In this document: positions 32,998-44,819 of the stretch, one piece after another
Position numbering within the stretch: the stretch's first letter is position 1
How the letters are laid out: every line of letters begins with the position of its first letter
NCBI GenBank assembly: GCA_934047225.1
Contig: CAKOHE010000039.1
Coordinates: 453,001-517,000, forward strand
Direction: 5' to 3'
From: Ypsolopha sequella
Lineage: Eukaryota; Arthropoda; Insecta; Lepidoptera; Ypsolophidae
Length of the DNA stretch: 64,000 nt
Made by a program: the position numbers and the translations under genes
Notes under the pieces: model-generated
Seen by the model: the letters and a program-made list of their open reading frames with translations, nothing else
What the model was told of the DNA's origin: nothing
Databases searched by the model: none

Positions 32998-35900
32998 TTA
33001 TTGAGAAGGAAGGGGACACAATTTCACAACTGGACGTTTAAAGGTTCCAGTTGTAGTACGCACCAACGCGACACGCGCGATACCATCTTTCCCAGGGTAT
33101 ACCTGGTCAATAACACCTGTAGGCCAACGCAATGGTGGTGTATTGTCCTGATGAATAAGGACAAGCGTTCCCGGTTCAATTGGTACATCAGGCGTGTTCC
33201 ATTTTTGTCTCAACTGAAGCGTGTGTAAGTAGTCTACGTGCCACCTTTTCCAATAACTTTGCACTAAACTATCTAAAAGTTTTTTCCTGTTATAAAGGCC
33301 AACCGAATCGTCCAGCTCATACGCAGGTAACGATTGCAATGGTGTTGTATTCAGAAAATGAGCGGGTGTCAGTATGGTGTGCGGCTGATCAGACAGCAAG
33401 CACAGCGGACGTGAATTTAAGAGGCATTCAATTTGAACCAGAACCGTCAGCAATTCTTCATAACACAGTAATTGCTGACCAATACAGCGATGTAAATGTG
33501 TTTTTACGCTTTTTATATTTCCCTCCCATATTCCACCATGGTGGGCTGCTCTCGATGGAATATTGCGCCACGTGATCTTATGATTATTTAATTCTGCCTG
33601 AAATGCAGTAGACATGTCTTTCGAAGACAAAAATGTGTATAATTCGTTTAAGTGGCGTTTTGCGCCAATAAAATTCGTTCCATTGTCGGAATAGATGCAA
33701 GCGACTGGGCCTCGCCTAGATAGGAAACGTTTAAGAGCGTCTAAAAACGTTTCTGAGGTTAAATCAGATGCAATTTCGATATGTATCGCCTTGGTAGTCA
33801 AACACACAAAAAGGCATATGTAAGCTTTCTGACTTTTAACACCCCGTTTACGTGTAAGCGTAATGTTTATAGGGCCTGCATAATCAATTCCCGTGTGAGT
33901 GAAAGCCTTAGCTTCTTGTACACGAGCAGGCGGAAGACTTGCCATCATAGGTGAAGGGTGAGAAGGAGCGCACTTGAAACAGAAATTACACTGGCGTATG
34001 CGTTTTCTAATAATATTTCGCGCGGATATGATCCAGTAGCGTTGTCTTAATAAAGACATGAGAAGATGTGAGCCGGTGTGACAATTGGAGCGATGATAAT
34101 CATCAATTAATATATCAACCACGTGATCGCGGCGGGGAAGCAGTACAGGATGTCTATTTTCATAAGGAATGTCAGCGTTTGTCAATCGGCCACCAACGCG
34201 GAGCAATCCATTTTCATCTACAAATGGATTAAGTTTTCTTAAAGAGGGGGAAGGTAAGCCACCTTTTTTTATATTTTTAATTTCATCAGCGAAGTATTTG
34301 TTTTGTAAAGCGCGAAAAATTGCGATTTCAGCGGTTTCAATGTCGGACACTTGGATTGAAGGCGATCGAGGTATTTTATGTATAAAGCGGAGAATGTAAA
34401 CAATAATGCGCAACAATTTTTTCCAAGTTGAGACACGAAGAGCAAGTTCAAGAAGCGGCGATGTATTATCATCGTTTGTTACAACGGTAAGAGTAACTGA
34501 CGTTTTTATTTCAGGTATAGTACCTTCAGCGCGGGAGGATTCAAACGGTACAATTGGCCATTCAGCGATCGGAAGACGTGCCCATGGTGGACCTTGCCAC
34601 CAAATCGGGTGGTCAATTAATTGTGAGGGCAATAGTCCTCGCGATACGGCATCACTGGGGTTTTCTACCCCATCTATGTGGAAGAAGCGGTCAGGAGCTA
34701 AAATCTCCTGTATTTTACTAACACGGTTAGCAACAAATACTTGCCACCGATGTGGAGATGAATGAATCCATGACAGGGCGATCGTGGAATCAGAAAAAGC
34801 GTATATATCTTTTATGGGATAATTTTCATTAAATGCAGTATGAACTTGTTTAACAAGCTTAGCAAGAAGTACCGCGGCACAGAGCTCAAGTTTAGCTAGT
34901 GTAATTACCTTTAGGGGTGCCACTTTGGATTTTGAACATACCAACTGAACTGAAATGTCACGATTAGGATGAGTCACGTGTAAATATATAACGCAACCAT
35001 AAGCTTTCATGCTAGCGTCTCCGAATGCGAGTAAGTGTACAACACAGCCTGCCGCGATTCCTAAATGACGAGGTATTCGTAGATGAGAAAGGAGCGGTAA
35101 TTCCTTTTTAAATTCTACAAAGCGTTCAGTCACTGTTTCAGGGGGTTCTTGATCCCACTCCACTTTTGCTAGCCAAAGGTCTTGCAATAAAAGTTTTGCA
35201 TATAGTATGACCGGCGCGACTAAACCTAGAAGGTCAAATAAGCGAGCGATGGTCGAGAGTATAGCACGTTTAGTGTTAGCTACCGACGGTGTTGATATAG
35301 TAAACGATAATGTGTCCGTAATTGGTAGCCACTTTAAACCCAAAACCTTTAATGTGTCAGTATCGTTAGTGAACTCAACCGATGCGCGATGCGAGTCCGG
35401 TAAATGAGCGAGAAGTTCCGGTGAATTGCTTGCCCATTTCACGAGATTAAAGCCACCAGCTTTAAATAACTTGATTAAATCATCAGCCAAATTCACAGCT
35501 TCCTCGGTCGACTGTACTGACATGGTTAAATCATCCATATAAAGTTCTTGAGTGGCAACCCTAGCCGCCGCAGGAAAGCGTTCACGTTCATCCTCTGCTA
35601 ACTGGCGGATTGTTCTCATAGCCAAGAACGGACTGGAGCGAAGACCGAAAGCTACGGAGTTAAATTGAAAAATGCGAGTACGTTCAGTTTCATTAAAGCG
35701 GTATAATATTTTTTGATATTTACGATCATTCTCGGACAAAAATATTCTTAAATACATTTGTTGCACATCTGCGGTCATCGCGATTTTAAAGTAACGAAAT
35801 TTCAAAAGAAGTGCAAACAAATCTGCCTGTAAGTTAGGTCCGGTATGTAAAAGTTGGTTTAACGAAACACCAGTATCAGTTTTAGCGCTTGCGTCCAAAC

Positions 35901-38319
35901 AAATACGCGTTTTGGTCGTCGCTTTGTCAGGACGCACGACAGCATGATGCGGAATAAAGTAACCTTCATTTATAGCGGTGGGAGAATGCGGTATTTCAGT
36001 CAGGTAACCTTTTTCTATATAATCGGCGATGACGTCATTGTAAGCTTGACGTAATGCGGGTAGCGCGTTAAACTTGCGCTCTAATGCGGTAAATCGACGC
36101 TGAGCGTATGTAAAGGAGTGACCTAAAGACTTAGGATCTCCACTAAAGGGCAGTGAAACAGTATAGCGGCCACAAGAGCTTCTCGTAACTGTAGAGGCGT
36201 ACAACTGTTCGCAGTCATTATCTTCCGGACTTACAATATTTAATGCGGACACTTCCTCGAGCTCCCAGAATTTTTCAATGTTTTTATTTATTTCATCTGT
36301 TAAAGGACCGAAGGACCAGACTATATCTTTAGAGTTTATTTGAGGTATCTCCCCCATGACAATATAGCCAAGCGTTGTCTCGAGAGCGTACGGAGTATTC
36401 AAAGTATCAGCTGATGGAGCGGGAGACGGCGGGATCACCTTACCTCCTAGCAAAATGAATGCAAACATCTGAGCGCCCAGAATCACATCAATATCTCCGG
36501 GTGAACTCCAACCCTCATCAGCGAGCGGTAAGTTTTTAAAATAATCTATTACAGGTGCACAAACGACGCGCGTTGGTAACTGATCAGTAATATGATCGAC
36601 TACTAACATTGTTAAGTTATATTGCGAGTCCGAAAAACGCGACTGAATTGTAATCATTACGTAGCCTTTAATAGGCGTGGAGATATTACTCACTGTCTTC
36701 AAAGATGAATTTATAAGCGGGTGAATTTCTAATTTTAATTTATTGCAACATGCGAGAGAAATTATATTATTTTGTGAGGCACTGTCAGCGAGACATCTAA
36801 TAATAACAGGTTTCTCATTATTAGTAACGTATACTTGCGCGGTAGGCAAAATGATTGTTTTGTCTAAGTGGTTGCGGGAATGTAACGTAAGCGGATTGCT
36901 ACAAGAAGCGGTAAGCGAATTGCTACAAGAAGCGGTATCTACAAATTTAGGTGTATGTGTACCTATACCGGTATGCATACATAAATGTTGTCGTTCTGAC
37001 GTCGACGGAAGCGAGTGACCGACGGCGGCGGTGGCGGCCGTGGTTCTATTAGAGTCCTTATTCTCAGATCGCATTTCGTTATTAAAATGTTGCGTTTGAT
37101 TATTAAAATGCAATAGCGAATGGTGCTTTCTATGACAGTGTTTACAAGTATTAGTAGAACCACAATTAAAGGTAGTGTGTTTTGCACTAAAACAATTAAT
37201 GCACATTTTCTTATCTTTAATGTAATTAAAGCGTTCTTTCACCGACAGTTTTTTAAATGCCGCGCACTCGTATAAGTGAGTGTGATGTAAGTTATTACAG
37301 AAAACACAAGCAGGTTTGAAAACCTCAGTTTCCGTAATAGCAAAGGTATGCGATAATTTCGGTGTGTAATTGCGAGACCGAGCTTGAGAATTGGACCCTT
37401 GACTTTGGTGACTCGTCGACCGTACGGTCGGGGCAGTTCGTTCCAAAATTTTAATGCGATGTCGTACAAAACTCACGAGCTCTTCACTGGAAGGTATTTC
37501 ACTCTGACTCGATGCCTCGAATTTTTCTACTAATATGGAATCAAACTTTTTAAGAGCAAGATGCGTGAAAATGAAATCATTAAGATCTTTAATTTCTAAC
37601 TGTTTTAATGCGGCCCATGAAGAATGAATACGTTCAATAAAGTTACTTAGCTGATCGGGTGAATCAGAAACAGGTTTTATATCGAGTATATTGTTAAGGT
37701 ACATAGATCCAAGCGCCCGCTTATCTTGATATTTCGTCACTAGCGCATTCCAAATGGTGGCATAGTTCGCTTCGTTAGGTACAATTCCTGCGAAAACGTT
37801 AAGAGCGGTTCCACTTAATTTGCCAACTAAATACTGAACGCGCTGAGCGTCGGTTAATTGCTTGTTCTCGTGTACATTTGTTTTGAAGCATTGATGAAAA
37901 AGCGGCCATGATTCTGGATGACCAGAAAAACCTACCAATTTGAGTGGTTCAAGTCCGACAGTACAATTATTCGAAGCTTTATTTTGTGTCAAACGACGAG
38001 ATTCCAGTAAACTTGAACGGGCATGTTGGATGAAAGAAAATAATGTTTCAAATGCGTTCCAATTATTGAAATTAAGCGCGCACTCAGGATCCTGTTCTAA
38101 CAAGAATGCATTGTGTTGATCACATAAATCGTTAAATTTATTATATAAATTGTCGATATTCGACGAAGCGGCTAAAAATTCTTGTTTACTTCTAGTATCG
38201 ATTTCAGACGGTACTAATTTCTTCGCGGTATTATATAAAGTATTAATAAGCGAAAATATTGCCTCCTTTTTAGCAATGAGCATTCTTAATTTTGCGTCCG
38301 GCTTATCAGTTGGCGCCAT
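32998..38319 (-). CDS. BEL/Pao Gag-Pol polyprotein (E1)
   Basis: One 1,773-residue frame with ATG at 38317-38319. Residues 1-300 are Gag. Residues 338-404 hold Cys/His fingers (CVFCNNLHH, CINCFSAKH, CKHCHRKHH). An aspartic-protease region of the DUF1758 kind spans about 490-640, with the catalytic D in CLADSASQ near 512. Reverse transcriptase has D near 851 and the YMDD box at 927-930. RNase H acidic residues lie near 1102, 1146 and 1178. Integrase has an HHCC finger at about 1410-1448 and D, D, E near 1480, 1546 and 1600. The C-terminus LCPLPSQ is shared with E2. All catalytic boxes appear present, so it may be autonomous. Confidence 0.95.
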   Translation of the reverse strand: MAPTDKPDAKLRMLIAKKEAIFSLINTLYNTAKKLVPSEIDTRSKQEFLAASSNIDNLYNKFNDLCDQHNAFLLEQDPECALNFNNWNAFETLFSFIQHARSSLLESRRLTQNKASNNCTVGLEPLKLVGFSGHPESWPLFHQCFKTNVHENKQLTDAQRVQYLVGKLSGTALNVFAGIVPNEANYATIWNALVTKYQDKRALGSMYLNNILDIKPVSDSPDQLSNFIERIHSSWAALKQLEIKDLNDFIFTHLALKKFDSILVEKFEASSQSEIPSSEELVSFVRHRIKILERTAPTVRSTSHQSQGSNSQARSRNYTPKLSHTFAITETEVFKPACVFCNNLHHTHLYECAAFKKLSVKERFNYIKDKKMCINCFSAKHTTFNCGSTNTCKHCHRKHHSLLHFNNQTQHFNNEMRSENKDSNRTTAATAAVGHSLPSTSERQHLCMHTGIGTHTPKFVDTASCSNSLTASCSNPLTLHSRNHLDKTIILPTAQVYVTNNEKPVIIRCLADSASQNNIISLACCNKLKLEIHPLINSSLKTVSNISTPIKGYVMITIQSRFSDSQYNLTMLVVDHITDQLPTRVVCAPVIDYFKNLPLADEGWSSPGDIDVILGAQMFAFILLGGKVIPPSPAPSADTLNTPYALETTLGYIVMGEIPQINSKDIVWSFGPLTDEINKNIEKFWELEEVSALNIVSPEDNDCEQLYASTVTRSSCGRYTVSLPFSGDPKSLGHSFTYAQRRFTALERKFNALPALRQAYNDVIADYIEKGYLTEIPHSPTAINEGYFIPHHAVVRPDKATTKTRICLDASAKTDTGVSLNQLLHTGPNLQADLFALLLKFRYFKIAMTADVQQMYLRIFLSENDRKYQKILYRFNETERTRIFQFNSVAFGLRSSPFLAMRTIRQLAEDERERFPAAARVATQELYMDDLTMSVQSTEEAVNLADDLIKLFKAGGFNLVKWASNSPELLAHLPDSHRASVEFTNDTDTLKVLGLKWLPITDTLSFTISTPSVANTKRAILSTIARLFDLLGLVAPVILYAKLLLQDLWLAKVEWDQEPPETVTERFVEFKKELPLLSHLRIPRHLGIAAGCVVHLLAFGDASMKAYGCVIYLHVTHPNRDISVQLVCSKSKVAPLKVITLAKLELCAAVLLAKLVKQVHTAFNENYPIKDIYAFSDSTIALSWIHSSPHRWQVFVANRVSKIQEILAPDRFFHIDGVENPSDAVSRGLLPSQLIDHPIWWQGPPWARLPIAEWPIVPFESSRAEGTIPEIKTSVTLTVVTNDDNTSPLLELALRVSTWKKLLRIIVYILRFIHKIPRSPSIQVSDIETAEIAIFRALQNKYFADEIKNIKKGGLPSPSLRKLNPFVDENGLLRVGGRLTNADIPYENRHPVLLPRRDHVVDILIDDYHRSNCHTGSHLLMSLLRQRYWIISARNIIRKRIRQCNFCFKCAPSHPSPMMASLPPARVQEAKAFTHTGIDYAGPINITLTRKRGVKSQKAYICLFVCLTTKAIHIEIASDLTSETFLDALKRFLSRRGPVACIYSDNGTNFIGAKRHLNELYTFLSSKDMSTAFQAELNNHKITWRNIPSRAAHHGGIWEGNIKSVKTHLHRCIGQQLLCYEELLTVLVQIECLLNSRPLCLLSDQPHTILTPAHFLNTTPLQSLPAYELDDSVGLYNRKKLLDSLVQSYWKRWHVDYLHTLQLRQKWNTPDVPIEPGTLVLIHQDNTPPLRWPTGVIDQVYPGKDGIARVALVRTTTGTFKRPVVKLCPLPSQ

Positions 38320-38642
38320 CTTGTATGCCTAATATGCAAGCTTTGGTTGGCGGCACGCGACCGTTACGGAGGAACAAAGGAATGCAGAAAATATCGAAAT
38401 TAATCGTGAGTAATACGATTTAAGCGGGTGTTATTGAACAAGTATAATAATATAAGTATTCATAAATTGTAGATCAAGCGATTACCAAGATAAAAGTTAT
38501 ATTTGCGAAATTCAATGCGTATTATGTGGTATAAATTTATTAAATGCACAGTTGTAAACACGAATACATAAATTATAAATAAATATTATGAAAGATGCTA
38601 ACAAACAAAGGATGTTTGCTAGTAGCGAGGGGCTGGTTTTAT

Positions 38643-38659
38643 CCGGTTCGAATGAACCA
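38643..38659 (-). promoter_or_regulatory. E1 primer-binding site
   Basis: Seven bases beyond the 5' LTR the minus strand reads TGGTTCATTCGAACCGG. TGG is the expected complement of a tRNA CCA end, and the rest resembles the complement of a T-arm. E2 has TGGCCATTCGAGCCGG in the equivalent place. The tRNA was not identified with certainty. Confidence 0.6.
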
Positions 38660-38666
38660 AAAATTA

Positions 38667-39185
38667 TGGTGATGCGGAATGCGGGGAATATATATATAGG
38701 GTATAAACCTTATATCGGTTATGTAAGCGGTATATAATTTATGTTTTACAAGAAGTACCGTGTTCACATAAAGATGGAAGATGCCACAAAGGGAGAAAGC
38801 ACTCACCGATAGTTGCCTGGATGATGTCCTCGTTTCTCGGTAATCTGGTGATGAAAGCAGTCCCAAAGCACAGGTCAAGCACAGCACTTAATAAAGTCTC
38901 AAGCGTTCCTGGGGGGGGCCCCAATTATAATAATAAATAAGAAAGAAGCGGAGGCGTCGGCGGCGGCATTGAATCTGACCAGTCTAAGCGACGCGGTGGT
39001 TGTAGCCAATCTGAAGAAGCGTCCGTTGCCTTTCAAACAGTTCGGCAATTTTCGTGAGCCTTCGGATGTTGTCGGGATATCGAACAACAACACTTTGCGG
39101 CGGCAGCAGGAACTAAAAGGTTTACGCATTCCTGCCCTAGATGGCGCTACCGTTATTTATGTGAACAGAAAAAAGGGCACAACCA
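38667..39185 (-). repeat. E1 5' LTR
   Basis: This 519-bp copy differs from 32241-32759 at one position. The untranslated leader between this LTR and the ATG is about 350 bases (38320-38666). Confidence 0.95.
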
Positions 39186-40916
39186 AGGCCTTCTCACAAA
39201 AATACAAACACTCTGACAATATTTTCTGCCATCCATCAGCAAACAGATCACAGTCCTGATTGGCGTTTAGAAGAGCGTTGAGGGAGAAAAGAGTACGCGG
39301 TATGGGTGAGTTAGATCGCGCCTTTGTGCGACACGACGGCACAGCGAAAAACCTGTGCTTACGGCCGCGAAGATAATTAGTGGGAGTGAAAAATCGACAC
39401 AGCTTACCATGCAGATCTGGAGCATCAATATCTCCCCGAAGAATTCTACACATGACCGCAAGCTGGTGCTTTCCTCGTCTGATTTCCAGTGAGTTGTACC
39501 CAAGACAACCTAATAAAAATTTCGTGGGATACATGAAAGGATAATATCCTTTGACACGTTTGTAAAGGTATCTTAAGAAGGCTTTTTGCACCTTCTCAAG
39601 CAAAAGGACATAAGTGCTCTCGTGCGGATTCCACACACACATTGCACTTTCTAATTTGCTCCGTACTAAAGCCCCAAAAATTAGCCGTATTACTTGCTCA
39701 TTCCTAAAGTCATGGGAATTTCTTAGGATAAAACCCAACCGCCTGAAACACTCTTTTGCTAACGCAATTATGTGGTCGTGAAATGTCAACTTTCGATCAA
39801 ATATGACTCCCAAATCCTTTATAGTTGTTGTACGGGTTATGCTAACCCCATTTATTTCGTAGCCATAACTTATTGGGTGCCACATTCGACCAAAGGTCAT
39901 TGCGTAGCATTTAGAGGCATTGAATTCCATCCCGTTGTCATTACTCCATTGGTATACAGCATCAACGTCCTGCTGCAGGGCTATGCAATCTGCGTCATAC
40001 CTCACTTCTATGAAAAGTTTAAGGTCGTCAGCGTAAAGCAAACAGTGGGAGTGCTCTAGAACGGTAGGAAGGTCGTTTACCATCAATAAAAATAAGAGAG
40101 GCCCAAGTATTGAGCCCTGACTCACGCCGGAACGCGTATGATAAGGGCTAGACTCGTATATTCCAAGTTTGACATACTGCTGGCGATCACGAAGGTAGTC
40201 CGCAAGTAGCCGAAGAAGTCCTGGGGCAAAGCCAATGGTGCTAAGTTTTGTCAGCAGGATGTCGTTATTGACCCTATCAAACGCCTTCCGGAAGTCGAAG
40301 TAAAGAACATCTACTTGGGAGCCTCGGTCCATCTTAGCTGAAACAAACTCTACTAGGGTCAAAAGGTTGGTATCAAGAGATCGCTTTCGTCTGAAGCCGT
40401 GCTGCTCGTTGCAAAGGTATTTATCCACCTGCGCATATATATATTCATGGATTATGCTCTCAAACACCATTGCAGGAGACGACAATATTGCAATCGGTCT
40501 GTAATCCTCTACCTTAGACTTGTTGGAGCTTTTAGGTATCGGGCAGACTCTTGACAATTTCCACTGAGGCGGGTACTTTCCAGTTTTCAATGCGAGGTTA
40601 AAAATATGGCATAGAGGAAAGCACATACATTTTTTGATCTTTTTGAGTATTGTAGATGGAATACTGTCAGGCCCCATGGAACTACTTAGTTTCAGCTTGT
40701 TTATTGCACTTATCACATCCTTAGGTGTAATGTGGGAAATATTTACATTATTACTGTCACAACTTTTATCGGAGCTGTTTGCTGCGTCGGCATCTAATAA
40801 TGGTATTGCACACAAAAATACACTAGCAAAGAAACTAGCGAAAGCCTCTACTGCATCCACTCCGGAAAAATTTTGACCATGGTATGTAACATTAGGTTCG
40901 AATCCTCCCTTAGTAC
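39186..40916 (-). pseudogene. LINE A ORF2, reverse transcriptase, split by E1
   Basis: The frame is open from about 40916 to the E1 edge. Reverse-transcriptase blocks are clear: YRPIAILSSPAMVFE, QHGFRRKRSLDTNLL, VLYFDFRKAFD, SGVSQGSILGPLLF and the catalytic CLLYADDLKLF. A C-terminal domain typical of jockey/CR1-like LINEs follows. The endonuclease is absent, so the copy is 5' truncated. Past E1 the frame would reach its own stop at 32228-32230. The 3' tail is TAAA-type. It is inserted in LINE B. Confidence 0.9.
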
Positions 40917-43753
40917 GCAAGCTAGAGATGTGACGCCATGGGTGGGTATATTGCAGACGCGGTCAATTCTTCGTTTGTTGGTCATGTGTGAGCGATCGTA
41001 CGTTAAGGAGGAATGTTTGATGAGGACGGTGTGCAGAACATAGAGCTGCCTAACGGTCAGGACCTTTAATTCTTCATATAGGACTGCAGTGGGATATCGG
41101 AGAGGTTTATATGTCATGACCTTTAGAACAGCTCTCTGTGCCCGCTCCAAACGTATGAATGCTGTTTTATCAGCAGCACCCCAAACTGGAATACAGTAGC
41201 TAAGGATGGATTGGGCCAGAGCTAGATACACTGCTTTAAGTATTTGGGGGTTGGCAGCAGATCTCAATTTCCTGAAAACAAAGATAAGCTTTCGTACTCG
41301 TGAGGTCAGAGCTTCAATGTGCTGGTGCCAATTTAATGTGCTACCAATGGTGACACCTAGATATTTTACAGCCGATGCCTGAGACAAGGCAGCACAGTCA
41401 CAGTCCTTCTCATTAAACCCGCATGAATGAGTGACAATCTTGTAGGCACCAGAAGGTTGTGATGAAACTTGATGCGAGAATGTGACAAAATTCGTTTTGG
41501 AGGTGTTTAATGTCAGTAAGTTATCAGCGAGCCAGTTCGTCACAACACTTAGAGCATTCTCTGCTAGTTTCTGTGTCTCAACCCAGTCACTCCCACTTAT
41601 AACAAGCGCTGTGTCATCTGCATAGGTGACGATTTCACAATTAGGTATCAAAAGAGAGCAGAGGTCGTTTATGTAAATGAGAAATAAGGTTGGGCCGAGA
41701 ACACTTCCTTGAGGGACTCCGTAAGACACATAATGGTCGTCACTCATGTGTTGATCTATTTTAACACACTGGCTACGCTCTGAAAAGTAGCTCCGAAATA
41801 GTTCCAGTGCATGGCCTCTTATTCCCATTGTTTCCATCTTAGAAAGTAGTTTGGGGTAAGAGACAGTGTCAAAGGCTTTGGAGAGGTCGAGGAATACTCC
41901 TAAGCACTTTTTACCTCTGTCCAAGTTATGAACAATTGCATTTGTTAATTTTAGAACCGCATCCTCGGTAGATAAACCTCTTCGAAATCCAAACTGATTA
42001 CATGAGATAATGTTGTGCTTATATAAGAAGTTTATTAGCCTTGCATTTATTATCTTTTCAAATACCTTGGACAGAGTTGTAAGGACAGAAATGGGCCTAT
42101 AATTACTGACACTGTCTCTTTCACCACTCTTATAAATGGGATGAACAAGAGCCTTTTTCAATGCCTTCGGAAAGACTCCTTTCGAAAGGCAGATATTGAA
42201 GAGGTATGTGAGGCTTGGTAATAAAAACTTGCGTGCTCCCTTAACAACCGCAGCTGAAATACCATCACACCTGACAGCGCAATTGTTACGGAGCCCCAGA
42301 ATTACTCTCTCTACCTCCCCCTCGTCAACCTCCAGAATAGCCATGGAGTTAGGTAACGTTGAAGTTGCTGTAGGATGCGCTGAATAGGTTGCAGCAGGGA
42401 CATGACAGTGACATCAGAGTGACAAGTGCGTTTTGTATTTTTAATTTTAAGAGCCAGGTCTTTACCGATATTTATGAAATACTTGTTTACTTCGTTCATC
42501 GCCATTTTAGGGTTTTTGGATAACTTGAGTAGTTCTGTTGGAGGGGTTAAATTTTTATTAAGGTACGCAATTTTTTTGATAGCATCCCATGTTGCTTTGG
42601 GATTTCCTTTGGCTTCCTGAAGCTGATTTTGTTGATAATTACGTTTAAGTTTTCTTAGTAAATTGTTGCAGAAATTTCTGTACCGGGTGTAAATTGTTCT
42701 AAAGATGGAGTTGTTAGGATTTCTTTTCAGTTGTCTATGAAGTTTGTCACGATGTCGAATACATCTAAGCAGGCCTGGTGTTATCCAGGGCTTAATGTTG
42801 CGGTCTTTGCGAGGAATCTGAACGGTGCGTGTGTGGGTCTTAATGATCATGGAAACTGTGTTGACGAGGCGATCGGCTACCTGTTCCGGATCTGTTATAT
42901 GTAATATTGGCGAAAAATCAGTTACCTCTATCTCTGCAATCACTGCAGCGATATCTGTGCGTAGTCCAAGTTTATTTGCTTTCTCTGAAACATGCTTCAT
43001 ATCAAGTTTGAGATTAACTAAAACGGGATCGTGGTCAGTTATACGAGTGTTAATAACTAAAGTGCTTACTTCAGAGTTAGCTGTTCTTAAGATAGCGTGG
43101 TCGAGGCAGGTTTTGTCGAATCTTGTTGGAATATAATGTGAAGGAAGCATAGCTTGGGACGCCAGCATACCTAGGTAATCATCGCAGTAAGTGTCCTTAT
43201 TATTAAGAGCAATGTCGATGTTGATATCTCCTACAAGTAAGAGGTTTTTGTAAGTTTTTAGGGATTCTAAAACACTATTCAGACTATCAATAAATCTTGT
43301 TACTGATCTTTCCGGCGATGGAGAACGGTAAATGCCAATAATAGCCAAGTCATTTCTATATTTCAGTATCAAGCAGTTTCTGTCTGAAAATTCTGGTTCC
43401 GAAATAGCGCTGCAAGATAAGTCAGATTTTATGTACATAACCACTCCCTCATTTTGATTTGAAAATTTTGAGCGATACGAGGTATAGCCGTCCAGGGCTG
43501 GCAGATTATCAACTTTACTAAGCCAACACTCCGAAAGCACCAAAACGTCACAGCTCAAGTCAAATCTTTTTAAGAGAACTCTAAGCTCGTCAAAGTTACG
43601 ATCGATACTTCTGATGTTAATATGTAGAATATTAAGATAATTGTTGTTTAATTTGATGTGCATTTTGCAATTTTCTGGTAAGCATCGACGAGAGTTAGTG
43701 CCAAAAGCCAATTCCATGTCGTCAATTGTTTTATTTATGTCATTCATAATCAT
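40917..43753 (-). pseudogene. LINE B ORF2: endonuclease and reverse transcriptase
   Basis: From ATG near 43753 the apurinic-type endonuclease shows HINIRSI, VLSECWL, GIYRSPS, LLVGDINID and the ITDHDPV box. After a linker (PWITPGLLRCIRHRDKLHRQ) a frameshift near 42350-42400 moves to a second frame holding the reverse transcriptase: YRPISVLTTLSKVFEKI, FGFRRGLSTEDAVL, GVFLDLSKAFDTV, YGVPQGSVLGPTLF and EIVTYADDTALVI. The frame is cut by LINE A at about 40917; its C-terminus resumes at 32095. It is a CR1/jockey-superfamily element, clade undetermined. Confidence 0.9.
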
Positions 43754-44288
43754 CGTACAAATAAAAAATAGTAAAAGTGATACAAAAACCTAAACTCGGC
43801 CTAAGCCTGGCTGCGCTAAATAGTAACAGAATATAAAAGATCGTAACATATATAAGATGTGATCCTTTTATACAAATATCGTAGCTTCTTGAAAATGAAA
43901 GTGAGGTAACTCGTAATTTTAAATCTTTTGAGCTGAAAACATATATTAGGTTCGTCAAAATTATTGAACTAGGGACGATGCAAAAAGGACTATGAAATAC
44001 AGTTATAAACTTTGTCGTTATCGGTTTGAAATTTGGAGGTAATACATTGTTTGTAATGCATTTTGTAAATTGTGAATTGAGTAAGAGTCGGACGTGTGTT
44101 GGATGTTGTGTAAAATAATGTGTTTTATGTAAGTAGTATGTGTGTTTGTGTGTGTTTTTAGTTAAAGTTTGGTTACAGAGGTTGGTTTCGGTGTTTACAA
44201 ATAAAGCAGCCAGATTTGTTCTTGTAAATAAAATATAGTGCATGCAAACAAAAGAAGTGAGTATGTAATAGCTAATTGATATTTCTAG
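43754..44288 (-). other. LINE B spacer between ORF1 and ORF2
   Basis: About 535 bases separate the ORF1 stop from the ORF2 start. A 167-codon open frame here is Thr/Ile/Leu-rich and has no LINE protein motif. I read it as non-coding spacer. Confidence 0.5.
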
Positions 44289-44819
44289 TCACTTAATTAA
44301 CTTTTTAAGGTCCAATTCAGAGTCGATATGAATTTGTGGAGAACCTTCTGCTTTACGCAGAAATACTTTTCCGTGTGATGTCCAGTAGAATGCGAAGCCG
44401 TGTACACTTGCATGGTCTCTGGCTAGGAAAAACAGCCTTTTAACCTTCAAGGTGAGGCTTTCGGAGACAAAGACTGGTTTTTGAGGACCCTCCAATCGCA
44501 AATGCTTCGTATTCAGTTTATCCGTGCCTTTCTGAGTTTTGTTCAGTAACTTTATAGCTCTGATTAAATTTTCTTTCATCAATACGCTAGTAAATTCAAC
44601 TATGATGGGCTTGTTGTCTGGGTTTTTTGTATTAATCCGGAAGACGTCACGAATATCTGAGATTTGAATGTCGATGTTCAGTGATTTTCCAGTTTCCTTC
44701 ATTATTTTGACCAAGTCGTCCTTAGTTTCAAACTTTTTGGACGGAACGTTTCTAAACTCTACGCTAGTCGCCTTGAATTTTCTTTCCAGATTTTCTATTT
44801 TATTTTCTAGAAGCTGGAT
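44289..44819 (-). pseudogene. LINE B ORF1, C-terminal part
   Basis: The minus-strand frame begins right after the LINE C tail with a coiled-coil segment (LLENKIENLERKFK), then a folded region (FRNVPSKKFETKDDLV, VFRINTKNPDNKPIIVEF, RLFFLARDHASVHGFAFYW) ending at TAA near 44289. This layout resembles the nucleic-acid-binding ORF1 proteins of insect LINEs that are related to baculovirus FP proteins. It continues the N-terminal half at 45345-45733. Confidence 0.75.

Larger units (their letters stand above)
32241..39185 (-). mobile_element. BEL/Pao LTR retrotransposon E1, complete
   Basis: The element has 519-bp LTRs at both ends, one 1,773-codon Gag-Pol frame, a primer-binding site next to the 5' LTR, a short polypurine tract before the 3' LTR, and a perfect 5-bp target duplication AGGCC (32236-32240 and 39186-39190). 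It is inserted in the same orientation as its host LINE A, two codons before that LINE's stop. One LTR mismatch and an intact frame indicate very recent insertion. Confidence 0.95.

Noticed and set aside
33001..38332. Several plus-strand frames of 60-131 codons opposite E1
   Set aside because: They are antisense shadows of the Gag-Pol frame.
43740..44243. 167-codon minus-strand frame between LINE B ORF1 and ORF2
   Set aside because: It has no LINE protein motifs and a skewed Thr/Ile/Leu composition; it fits an inter-ORF spacer better.
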